DNA of 64,000 nt from Albidovulum marisflavi (lineage in GTDB: Bacteria; Pseudomonadota; Alphaproteobacteria; Rhodobacterales; Rhodobacteraceae): assembly GCF_025751435.1 (NCBI RefSeq), contig NZ_JAOWKY010000004.1, forward strand, positions 248,001-312,000, written 5' to 3'. Shown here piece after piece: positions 53,444-63,346 of the stretch (positions are counted from its first letter, which is position 1; every line of letters begins with the position of its first letter). The notes below the pieces were generated by a model. That model worked only from the letters and a program-made list of their open reading frames with translations. It was not told the origin of the DNA and searched no databases. Made by a program: the position numbers and the translations under genes.

Positions 53444-53637
53444 TGCTTGATCCTCGGCATCTGCTACGGATGGCCCGATGGGCGCGCAGGCCACCTTCGG
53501 CGCGCCAGGTCGCGATAGTCGCGGGCATCGTTGCCACGGGGCTGATGCTGGCGGGGGCGGAACTGAAGGGTTGGCTTCCGGATTTCATGACCACCCCGAA
53601 CAAGGTTGCCCCACCGAAGATCACGCCGCTGAACTGA
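53443..53637 (+). CDS. Small single-pass membrane protein downstream of hpt
   Basis: A 64-residue protein whose ATG shares a base with the hpt stop (TGATG), implying coupled translation. A basic N-terminal segment (RMARWARRPPSARQ) precedes one hydrophobic helix (about 23-40) and a proline/threonine-rich tail. I do not recognise a family with a known function; the coupling and codon pattern favour a real gene. Confidence 0.65.
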   Translation: MLDPRHLLRMARWARRPPSARQVAIVAGIVATGLMLAGAELKGWLPDFMTTPNKVAPPKITPLN

Positions 53638-53844
53638 GGTGTGGACAGCGGCGCGCCAATCACAAAATTGTTATTGATATCCACGGGATGCGGGACACCC
53701 GCGCAATCTTTTGAAAGGCCAAGGGCTTAGGCGGCATAACCTGCTGGTTGTGCGTCTCCTCACATGTTCGCTGCATTTTTTTTCAAGTGGAATTGTGCAG
53801 GTCCGCGGCTAACCTGACAGAGATTTTGCACAGGGAGTCAACGA

Positions 53845-54306
53845 ATGAACAAGGTATTGTTAGCCGTTTTGACCGCTGCAGCGATGAGCGCTGGTGCCGC
53901 ACAGGCCGATGAACCGTTTGCAATGCAAATCGACGCCCGCCAAGGCATCATGGATTACCGCGCGCTTCAGATGGGCGTGATGGGCGCCATGGTCAAGGGC
54001 GAGGCTGAATACAACGCGGAGGCCGCGCAGAAGGCCGCGGACGCGCTGCTTGCCGCTGCCGCGCTTGACATGTCGATGCTCTGGCCCGCGGGTTCGGACA
54101 GCGACGCGGTGATGGAATCCGCCGCGCTTCCCGCGATCTGGGCCGATGGGTCGGACGTCGGGAGCAAGGCCATGGCTCTGGTCGAGGCCGCGACGGCGCT
54201 TCAGGGTGCTGCCGGTGGTGGGATTGATGCGCTAAAGGCGGCATTCGGGCCGGTCGGTGCGGCCTGCGGCAGCTGCCACAAGGCCTATCGCAAGTCTGAT
54301 GGATGA
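53845..54306 (+). CDS. Class II cytochrome c (c'-type)
   Basis: A 153-residue periplasmic cytochrome with a signal peptide ending AAQADE near residue 22, RQGIMDYRALQMGVMGAMVKG near 30-50 as the first helix of the four-helix bundle, and the haem site CGSCHKAYR at 141-149 near the C-terminus. Cytochromes c' bind NO and other small ligands. It is 43 bases from a diheme cytochrome on the same strand, suggesting a shared electron-transfer role. Confidence 0.92.
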   Translation: MNKVLLAVLTAAAMSAGAAQADEPFAMQIDARQGIMDYRALQMGVMGAMVKGEAEYNAEAAQKAADALLAAAALDMSMLWPAGSDSDAVMESAALPAIWADGSDVGSKAMALVEAATALQGAAGGGIDALKAAFGPVGAACGSCHKAYRKSDG

Positions 54307-54349
54307 CAATACAGGGGCCGCTTGAACAGGAGGACCCTGTTCGGCGGCC

Positions 54350-55255
54350 ATGTGCGTGTCCGTGCTGAAGCGTATAGCCCTTTCCCTGATGCTTGCCGGC
54401 GCCATAGGCGCCGCGATCATTCTGTACGTCACGCGGCCCCAGGGCCTGCCCGATGACGCGCTTGACGGGCTTGTGGCGGACGCCGCGCGGGGTGAGGTCG
54501 TGTTCTGGGCCGGTGGTTGCGCCGCCTGCCACGCCGCAGCGGACGCGACGGGCGAGCAGAAGTTGGTGCTGGGTGGCGGGCAAAGGTTCCCCTCGCCCTT
54601 CGGCACATTCGTCGCGCCGAACATTTCGAACGATCCTGACGCCGGCATCGGTCGTTGGAGCGCGATGGACCTTGCCAACGCGATGACGCGTGGCGTGTCG
54701 CCGGAGGGCGCGCACTACTATCCTGTCTTTCCCTTTGGCAGCTATGCCCGGTCCACGCTTCAGGACATCGTGGATCTACGCGCCTTCCTTGCGACCGTGC
54801 CAGCCGACTCAAAGCCAAGCGCGCCACACGAAGTGGGTTTTCCATTCAACATTCGTCTGGGACTGGGTCTTTGGAAAATGCTTTACCTGGACAGCGATTG
54901 GGTCCTGACGGGAAACCTGACGCCGGAAGAGTCGCGGGGCCGCTATCTGGTCGAAGCCCTAGCCCATTGCGGCGAATGCCACACTCCGCGCGATGCCTTT
55001 GGCGGCTTGCGGCGCAACCGATGGCTTGCCGGCGGTCCCACGCCCGACGGCAAGGGAAACTTCCCGAACATCACCCCCGGCAAGCTCGATTGGTCCGAGG
55101 CGGATGTGGCAGAGTATCTGAACTCCGGCTTCACACCGGAGTACGACAGCGCCGGCGGCCACATGGCGCTCGTGGTCGAAAATACCGCCCGACTGCCGGC
55201 CGAGGATCGCATGGCAATCGCAGCCTACCTAAAACGCGTGCCGCCGATCGAATGA
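54350..55255 (+). CDS. Membrane-anchored diheme cytochrome c
   Basis: A 301-residue protein with an N-terminal helix (about 8-27) that probably anchors it in the inner membrane, and two class I haem sites, CAACH at 57-61 and CGECH at 207-211. NISNDPDAGIGRWSAMDLANAM and NITPGKLDWSEADVAEYL are the linker-type motifs seen in the cytochrome subunits of alcohol, aldehyde and gluconate dehydrogenases. No dehydrogenase gene is adjacent, so its electron donor is unknown. Confidence 0.9.
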   Translation: MCVSVLKRIALSLMLAGAIGAAIILYVTRPQGLPDDALDGLVADAARGEVVFWAGGCAACHAAADATGEQKLVLGGGQRFPSPFGTFVAPNISNDPDAGIGRWSAMDLANAMTRGVSPEGAHYYPVFPFGSYARSTLQDIVDLRAFLATVPADSKPSAPHEVGFPFNIRLGLGLWKMLYLDSDWVLTGNLTPEESRGRYLVEALAHCGECHTPRDAFGGLRRNRWLAGGPTPDGKGNFPNITPGKLDWSEADVAEYLNSGFTPEYDSAGGHMALVVENTARLPAEDRMAIAAYLKRVPPIE

Positions 55256-55258
55256 ACG

Positions 55259-55287
55259 TTGTGCGATTGGCGCAACAACCCTACGAT
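55259..55287 (+). promoter_or_regulatory. Candidate promoter of the porin-like gene
   Basis: TTGTGC (55259-55264) and TACGAT (55282-55287) are 17 bases apart, predicting a leader of about 80 bases before the start codon at 55375. Confidence 0.45.
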
Positions 55288-55374
55288 GAATGCAAGGCCC
55301 GTCCATCACCTGCTTGCCCCCGGACATGCAGGCGGTCATGAGGTGGGCCAACTGCTACGACAAGGACGATTGAT

Positions 55375-56262
55375 ATGCGCGCGTTTTCGCTTACAGGCAT
55401 GCTTCTTTCCATCGCTGCTTTCTCGCCGGTTGCGGCGCAGGCGCAGTCTCTGCCGGATGGCATCAATCTGTCAGGTGAGGTCGAGATCGAGGGCCTGTCC
55501 TCGAGCGGGGATAAGGAAACGCTTTATTACGGCGATCTGGATGCTTCGTTCGATCTTGGTGCCAGCGGGCTTGGGTTCGACCTTGGTTTTCTGGGCGTCA
55601 GTGACGGCAGTGACAGCGAAAGCGCGATCTTCGCGGCGCTGACCTACGGAACTCAGCATGGCAAGTTCAGCGTCGGCATGCCGCGCAATGCGCTTCGCGA
55701 TTTCACCCGGATGCCGGATATCGGTGGGGTCAAGTATCTGAGTCTTGCAACCGCCCCGTTCACGAATGGCCTTGTCGAAGACGTCATTCTGTTTGGCGAC
55801 GCAGACCAGCTTGGCGCGCGCTACGACGGTGATTACGGCAATCTGAAGGTCGCGGTGTCCTATCACGACTTTGACGACTTTGACGCCTCTGCCACCGATA
55901 TCGCGGCCAGCTACGAGTCCGGCATCTATTTCGTCACCGGCGGTGTCGAGTTCCTGAACGGCTCCGGCAGCGACGCCAACATCTTCCATGTGGAAGCCGG
56001 CGCGCAGGCCGACTACTACTCGGCAGGGATCGGCTTCACCACGTCTGACGATGTTCTGCCCGATGCGACGATGGCCTGGGCAAGCTACAGCGCGCTTCCC
56101 AATACCGATCTGACCGTTTCGCTAATGGATGTTGACGGGACCACGATCTATGGCCTCAGCGGCGAATGGCGCTTCCTCAACTATTCGCGCGTGCAGCTTG
56201 GTGTGGCGGATTCCACCGACGGCGACGCCATCTGGGACGCTTCGATCGGCCTGAGGTTCTAA
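55375..56262 (+). CDS. Porin-like outer membrane beta-barrel protein
   Basis: A 295-residue protein with a signal peptide ending AAQAQS near residue 24. The rest is alternating beta strands rich in Gly, Asp, Tyr and Phe (for example LSGEVEIEGL, LKVAVSYHDFDDFDASATD), and the last residue is phenylalanine (ASIGLRF), the recognition signal for the BAM machinery. It resembles the short porin-like proteins of Rhodobacterales. Its substrate is unknown. An 8-bp hairpin follows its stop. Confidence 0.82.
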   Translation: MRAFSLTGMLLSIAAFSPVAAQAQSLPDGINLSGEVEIEGLSSSGDKETLYYGDLDASFDLGASGLGFDLGFLGVSDGSDSESAIFAALTYGTQHGKFSVGMPRNALRDFTRMPDIGGVKYLSLATAPFTNGLVEDVILFGDADQLGARYDGDYGNLKVAVSYHDFDDFDASATDIAASYESGIYFVTGGVEFLNGSGSDANIFHVEAGAQADYYSAGIGFTTSDDVLPDATMAWASYSALPNTDLTVSLMDVDGTTIYGLSGEWRFLNYSRVQLGVADSTDGDAIWDASIGLRF

Positions 56263-56270
56263 GACCTTTC

Positions 56271-56293
56271 GGGCGGGGTGATCAGCCCCGCCC
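56271..56293. terminator. Bidirectional hairpin between the porin-like gene and lipA
   Basis: GGGCGGGG (56271-56278) pairs with CCCCGCCC (56286-56293); the loop contains the lipA stop codon. There is no T run. Confidence 0.5.
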
Positions 56294-57232
56294 CAGCTTG
56301 GCCAGACGCGCGGCCCGCAGGCGCGCGAAGTCTTCGCCCGCGTGGTAGGACGACCGCGTCAGCGGTGTCGCGGATACCATCAGGAAGCCCTTGCCGAACG
56401 CTGACTTTTCATAGCCTGCGAATTCCTCCGGCGTGACGAAGCGGTCGACACGATGGTGCTTGGGCGTCGGCTGCAAGTACTGGCCGATGGTCAGGAAATC
56501 GACGTCCGCCGCCCGCATGTCGTCCATCACCTGAAGAACCCCCTGCCGGTCTTCACCGAGGCCGACCATGATCCCCGACTTGGTGAACATCGTGGGGTCA
56601 AGTTCCTTGACCCGTTGCAGTAGCCGAAGCGAATGGAAATAGCGCGCGCCGGGGCGCACGCTGGGATAAAGCCCCGGCACCGTCTCAAGGTTGTGGTTGA
56701 AGACGTCGGGCCGCGCCGCAACCACGGCTTCCAGCGCCGCCGGACCGCATTTCAGAAAGTCGGGCGTCAGGATCTCGATCGTCGTGTCGGGCGAGCGGTG
56801 ACGAATCGCGCGAATCGTCTGGGCAAAGTGTTCCGCGCCGCCGTCATCCAGATCGTCGCGGTCGACGCTGGTGATCACCACGTGCTTCAGGCCCAGCGTC
56901 TGGACGGCATGCGCAACCCTGCCCGGCTCGAACGTGTCGAGGACGTCAGGGCGACCGGTGGCGATGTTGCAGAAGGAACAGCCGCGCGTGCAGATGTCGC
57001 CCATGATCATCATGGTGGCGTGTCCATGGCTCCAGCATTCGCCGACGTTGGGGCAACCAGCCTCTTCGCAGACCGTGACCAGCTTGTTCGTCTTGAGGAT
57101 TTCGCGCGTCTGCTTGTACCCGGCCGAGGTCGGCGCCTTGACGCGAATCCACGACGGCTTCTGCGGCTGCGCCTGATCAGGCCGGTGGGCCTTTTCCGGG
57201 TGCCGTTCCTGGGGAATCTTCAAATCGCGCAT
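56282..57232 (-). CDS. lipA: Lipoyl synthase
   Basis: LipA inserts two sulfurs into octanoyl-lipoyl domains by radical SAM chemistry. The 316-residue protein has the auxiliary cluster cysteines C55, C60 and C66 ([12 protein letters not shown]), the radical SAM motif C81, C85 and C88 (CTRGCSFCN), and the C-terminal RSSY. The start [18 protein letters not shown] is the family N-terminus; ATG at 57232 follows AAGGAG. The frame is open far upstream but that part reads as non-coding. Confidence 0.96.
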   Translation of the reverse strand: MRDLKIPQERHPEKAHRPDQAQPQKPSWIRVKAPTSAGYKQTREILKTNKLVTVCEEAGCPNVGECWSHGHATMMIMGDICTRGCSFCNIATGRPDVLDTFEPGRVAHAVQTLGLKHVVITSVDRDDLDDGGAEHFAQTIRAIRHRSPDTTIEILTPDFLKCGPAALEAVVAARPDVFNHNLETVPGLYPSVRPGARYFHSLRLLQRVKELDPTMFTKSGIMVGLGEDRQGVLQVMDDMRAADVDFLTIGQYLQPTPKHHRVDRFVTPEEFAGYEKSAFGKGFLMVSATPLTRSSYHAGEDFARLRAARLAKLGRG

Positions 57233-59719
<2,487 letters not shown>

Positions 59720-59744
59720 TCGGTCGCAGATCATCGACGAAAGC

Positions 59745-59770
59745 GCGGCGCCCGGGAAACCGGGCGCCGC
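59745..59770. terminator. Terminator hairpin between katG and the DUF6456 gene
   Basis: GCGGCGCCCGG (59745-59755) and CCGGGCGCCGC (59760-59770) form a perfect 11-bp stem with a GAAA tetraloop between convergent genes. Confidence 0.75.
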
Positions 59771-59785
59771 TGCCGTTTGAATGGT

Positions 59786-60925
59786 TCAGCCGATCATCGG
59801 CGGTCGGCTGCCGTAGGTTTCTTCGTAGTGGCGCATCAGACGCATCAACGCGATGCGAAGGACGATTTTGCCAGACCGCGCCGACCAGCCAAGCCGCTTT
59901 TCGGCGGCTTCAAGCCCTTCGAGAAAACAGCAGACCCTGAGCACCATGTCGCCCAGTCCGGGGCCAAGCTCTCGCAATGCCGCGGCCACGCGGTCACGGG
60001 CACGGGCGGAGCCCTCGCTCATGCCGTGTCCAGGTTGCGGGGCACCCCGATCCGATCCGGTCAGGAACTTGTCCCAGTTCTGGGTGACCCGCGGCCCCAT
60101 CTGCGCCAGTTCGAAATCTTCGCGCAGGCGCTCTCCGGCCGTCACGAGATCTTGCGTCAGAAACAGTTCCCCATCGCGGTCGCGGCGGCGCGCCAAGGCG
60201 GCCAAGGGGCTTTCGGCCAGGTTGTAGCGCAGCCGGCGTGGGCTTTCGTGGCCGTCTTCCATGATGTTGCGCTCGGCCCAGATGCGGTGCTGGTCGGCAA
60301 AGGGCATCGACGCTTCGCTTGTCCCCCTGCCCCCCTCCGTCTCCGACAGAAGCCGCTTGAGCGCTGCGCGGCCTGCGCCTGTGATCTGATACGTTGTGAC
60401 CCGGCCGGGGCTCTTCACCGATATCCAGTCCTTCAGCGCGAACACCTGCGCGATGCCGCGGTCCACGACCGCCGTGCGCACCTCGCCCTTCACGACCACG
60501 GCCTTGTCCAGTTCGGACGACACGGCCAGTATCGCGCCTGGCTCGCACAACCGGCGCAGAATGCGATGCGCCTCTTTGTTGACGGTGGCTTCGTCGACAA
60601 TTTCGGGTGTCGTGCGTATCGCTGCGGTCATGTGCAGTAGGTCCTTTTCCGGGGCAGTGGTTTCGGAGGCTGTAGGTATTGAAATGCTGGTTCGCATCAG
60701 CCGCGCGTGCAGTCGACCAAGGCGGTCCAACGCCTCGTCCACCAAGGGGTCGTCACGCCGGTTTTCATAGGCGCGCACCTGTCGAAGCACGGTCGAGGCA
60801 TGGCGGCCCTCTCGGCGCGCAAGTTCACGGATCGTCAATCCTTCCTCGGTATGGCGGAGATAGAGGAGCGCCTTGTCCGGCAACCAGCCAGGAAGTCGAA
60901 CTGGGCATTCAACCAAAGCCGTCAT
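59786..60925 (-). CDS. DUF6456-family DNA-binding protein, possible GafA-type GTA activator
   Basis: A 379-residue protein. Residues about 30-57 (LTIRELARREGRHASTVLRQV) form a helix-turn-helix. A middle region (about 110-190) looks winged-helix-like (VFALKDWISVKSPGRVTTYQITGAGRAALKRLL, in parts). The C-terminal domain (about 260-375) is helical, with RVCCFLEGLEAAEKRLGWSARSGKIVLRIAL. It is divergent from a DUF6477 gene. I recall the gene-transfer-agent activator GafA of Rhodobacter capsulatus having this kind of layout and small neighbour, but could not confirm homology. ATG at 60925 is preferred to a TTG one codon earlier. Confidence 0.8.
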   Translation of the reverse strand: MTALVECPVRLPGWLPDKALLYLRHTEEGLTIRELARREGRHASTVLRQVRAYENRRDDPLVDEALDRLGRLHARLMRTSISIPTASETTAPEKDLLHMTAAIRTTPEIVDEATVNKEAHRILRRLCEPGAILAVSSELDKAVVVKGEVRTAVVDRGIAQVFALKDWISVKSPGRVTTYQITGAGRAALKRLLSETEGGRGTSEASMPFADQHRIWAERNIMEDGHESPRRLRYNLAESPLAALARRRDRDGELFLTQDLVTAGERLREDFELAQMGPRVTQNWDKFLTGSDRGAPQPGHGMSEGSARARDRVAAALRELGPGLGDMVLRVCCFLEGLEAAEKRLGWSARSGKIVLRIALMRLMRHYEETYGSRPPMIG

Positions 60926-61148
60926 CAATATAGTCCCCCGCAGATTTGGCGGCGCCCCCCAGGCCGCTTTTCGTTAACCGCGCTCAACGTGGGAAGCATT
61001 CCTTACCCGGTCGTTAATGCCCGGCTCGAAGCGGAGAATTATTGAAAAATTCTAAATATCTCTGACCCTTCCGGGCGCAGTCACGATGCGGTGCGCAACA
61101 CCGACGAATCCGGCCTCACTTTCGGCGCGACGTCGAAAGGAGACTCGC
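60926..61148. promoter_or_regulatory. Divergent promoter region with a CtrA-like site
   Basis: The 223-base gap contains TTAC (61003-61006), seven bases, then TTAA (61014-61017), a 7-of-8 match to the CtrA consensus TTAA-N7-TTAA. A further TTAAC half-site is at 60974-60978. The segment at 61036-61062 is A/T-rich. Confidence 0.45.
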
Positions 61149-61445
61149 ATGACCGATCTGATGACCCGACTTGCCCAGATGCGCCGCCCACGCCTGCTTC
61201 TGCAGGCGGCCCGGCACGGTCTGTTTGACTACAACCGAGAACGGGACCTACGCCGCGTCCTGCGCTGCGCGGCCTGTCCCGCACCCGAGCAGGCGGTGGA
61301 TGTGCTGATCGCCGAGGAAATCAAGCTTGAGGAGGTACGCCAAAGCGGCGACGCAAGCTACAACCTTGTCCGCCACATCGAGGTGCTGATCGCGATCCTT
61401 GCCGAGATGCGGCTGATACCGCGAGCGCAGGACGTTCACTCCTGA
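61149..61445 (+). CDS. DUF6477-family small protein
   Basis: A 98-residue helical protein starting MTDLMTRLAQMRRPRLLLQAARHGLFDYNRERDLRR (in parts), followed by a CAAC turn and helices ending VEVLIAILAEMRLI-like. AAAGGAG lies upstream of ATG at 61149. The family is confined largely to Rhodobacterales and its function is unknown. Its divergent pairing with the DUF6456 gene suggests a shared pathway. Confidence 0.82.
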   Translation: MTDLMTRLAQMRRPRLLLQAARHGLFDYNRERDLRRVLRCAACPAPEQAVDVLIAEEIKLEEVRQSGDASYNLVRHIEVLIAILAEMRLIPRAQDVHS

Positions 61446-61453
61446 AACGAAAA

Positions 61454-61477
61454 GGGCCGCGCCATGTGGCGCGGCCC
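61454..61477. terminator. Bidirectional terminator between DUF6477 gene and mttB-like gene
   Basis: GGGCCGCGCC (61454-61463) and GGCGCGGCCC (61468-61477) form a perfect 10-bp stem with an ATGT loop; on the minus strand it is followed by TTTT. Confidence 0.8.
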
Positions 61478-61499
61478 AAGTCATCCGATTGGACGGACC

Positions 61500-63038
61500 T
61501 TACATGAAGGCGTCCGGCATCGACGCCTTTTTCTTTGCGACGTATTCGTTCAGCGCCTCTTCAACGCCCGGATCGATCGCCGGCTTCTGGTAGTCGGCCA
61601 GCATGCGGGCGACGCGTTCGCGGGCCAGCTGGACCGTGTCGCGTGCGCCTTCTTCTTCCCAGGTCTCGTAGGGCTTGTAGTCCAGAAGGTTGGTGCGCCA
61701 GAACGCCGACTTGAAGTTCGCCTGCGTGTGTGCGCAGCCAAGGTAGTGACCGCCCGGTCCGACTTCGCGGATCGCGTCCAGTGCCTGGCCGTTTTCGCTG
61801 ATGTCGATGCCCTTCGCGAGGTGGTGCATGACGCCCAGCTGGTCGGCGTCCATCACGAACTTCTCGAACGACGAAACAAGACCGCCTTCCAGCCAGCCAC
61901 AAGCGTGAAGCATGAAGTTCACGCCGGCCAGCAGGCCCATGTTCAGGCTGTTCGCGCTTTCGTAGGCGGCCTGCGCGTCAGGCACCTTCGATCCGGTGAA
62001 GCCACCAGCCGAACGATAGGGAATGCCCAGACGACGGACCAGCTGACCGACGCCGTAGGTGACGTGGCTCGCTTCCGGGGTGCCGAAGGTCGGCGCGCCA
62101 GAGTTCATGTCGATCGAGGTCACGAAGGCGCCTGCGATGACCGGCGCGCCCTTGCGGATCAGCTGGCTGTACGCCACGCCCGCAAGCACTTCGGCCAGAA
62201 CCTGCGTGAGGGTTCCCGCGACCGTCACCGGAGCCATTGCGCCGCCCACGATGAACGGAGAGATGATGGCGGCCTGGTTGTGCTGCGCATAGACCTCGAG
62301 CGCGCCCATCATGATCCCGTCGAAGGTCATCGGCGAGTTGATGTTGATGAGCGAGGTCATCACCGTGTTCTGCTCGACGAAGTCGTCACCGAAGAGGATC
62401 TTCGACATCTCGACCGAGTCTTCCGCGCGCACCGGCTCGGTGACCGAGCCCATGTACGGTTTGTCGGACAGCGTCATGTGCGCCAGCAGCATGTCAAGGT
62501 GGCGCTTGTTCACCGGGACATCAGTCGGTTCACAGACAGTGCCGCCGGAGTGATGCAGCCACTTCGACATGTAGCCAAGCTTCACGAACTTCTGGAAGTC
62601 CTCGATCGTCGCGTAACGGCGGCCGCCTTCGTCGCGCACGAAGGGGGGGCCGTAGACCGGTGCAAGGACAAGGCCCTTGCCGCCAACGGTCACGTTGCGC
62701 TCGGGGTTGCGGGCATGCTGAACGTAGGAAGACGGCGCCGTCTTGCACAGTTCGCGGGCCAGGCCGCGCGGGATGCGGACCCGTTCGCCCTGAACATCGG
62801 CACCAGCATCCTTCCACCGCTCCAGCGCAGCGGGGTTTTCAACGAAGTTTACGCCGATCTCTTCCAGAATCGTCTCGGCGTTGTGCTCGATGATCTGGAG
62901 CGCTTCTTCGTTGAGGATCTCGAGGTTGGGGATGTTCCGTTCGATGAACTTCGCGCATTCGATACGGACCGCGGTGCGCTCCGCTCTACGAGCGGCTCCG
63001 CCGCCCCTTGCACGCCGGCCTTCGCCCACGTCGCTCAT
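61500..63038 (-). CDS. Non-pyrrolysine MttB-family methyltransferase
   Basis: A 512-residue protein of the trimethylamine methyltransferase superfamily. IEHNAETILEEIGVNF near 50-65, HHSGGTVCEPTDVPVNKRHLDMLLAHMTLSDKPYMG (in parts, near 160-195) and EVGPGGHYLGCAHTQANFKSAFW near 430-452 are typical. There is no in-frame amber codon, so it lacks pyrrolysine and probably demethylates a quaternary amine such as glycine betaine or a related compound, passing the methyl to a corrinoid protein. No corrinoid or reactivase gene is adjacent. ATG at 63038 follows AAGGAG. Confidence 0.9.
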   Translation of the reverse strand: MSDVGEGRRARGGGAARRAERTAVRIECAKFIERNIPNLEILNEEALQIIEHNAETILEEIGVNFVENPAALERWKDAGADVQGERVRIPRGLARELCKTAPSSYVQHARNPERNVTVGGKGLVLAPVYGPPFVRDEGGRRYATIEDFQKFVKLGYMSKWLHHSGGTVCEPTDVPVNKRHLDMLLAHMTLSDKPYMGSVTEPVRAEDSVEMSKILFGDDFVEQNTVMTSLININSPMTFDGIMMGALEVYAQHNQAAIISPFIVGGAMAPVTVAGTLTQVLAEVLAGVAYSQLIRKGAPVIAGAFVTSIDMNSGAPTFGTPEASHVTYGVGQLVRRLGIPYRSAGGFTGSKVPDAQAAYESANSLNMGLLAGVNFMLHACGWLEGGLVSSFEKFVMDADQLGVMHHLAKGIDISENGQALDAIREVGPGGHYLGCAHTQANFKSAFWRTNLLDYKPYETWEEEGARDTVQLARERVARMLADYQKPAIDPGVEEALNEYVAKKKASMPDAFM

Positions 63039-63346
63039 GTCTGCCACTCCTTGGGTATGGTATTGGCGCACTTATTAGCCGCTTGAGCGCCGGAGCGGCT
63101 GCAGTTTCCGTCACATGGCAGGCGAAAACGACATTCCACAGGGGTGATCACGACATCGCGGCACATTGGGCCGGAACCGGCGGCGATTTGCGCGGACAGA
63201 GGGCAACACAGGCGGCTTGCCAGCGCGGAGACGCAAAGCAACCAAGCGCGATTTTGCAAGCGCGTTTCTGCGTTCGGTGCTTGTAAACGCCAAGGATCGG
63301 CTGGTGCCGTCGCCGCGGCAAGGCAAATCCAGCCTGCGCCACGTCG
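63039..63346. other. Non-coding gap between mttB-like gene and phoB
   Basis: This 308-base stretch should contain the promoter of the MttB-family gene. I see a TAATAA on the minus strand about 35 bases upstream of its ATG but no matching -35. Short open frames here have no recognisable product. No clear terminator follows the phoB stop. Confidence 0.4.

Noticed and set aside
61500-63038. Pyrrolysine-encoding amber codon in the MttB-family gene
   Set aside because: The frame is uninterrupted from 63038 to the TAA stop at 61500-61502, so no in-frame UAG exists.
61464-63086. 540-codon plus-strand open frame antisense to the MttB-family gene
   Set aside because: Composition is His/Arg/Val-rich with no domain, and the opposite strand encodes a clear full-length protein.
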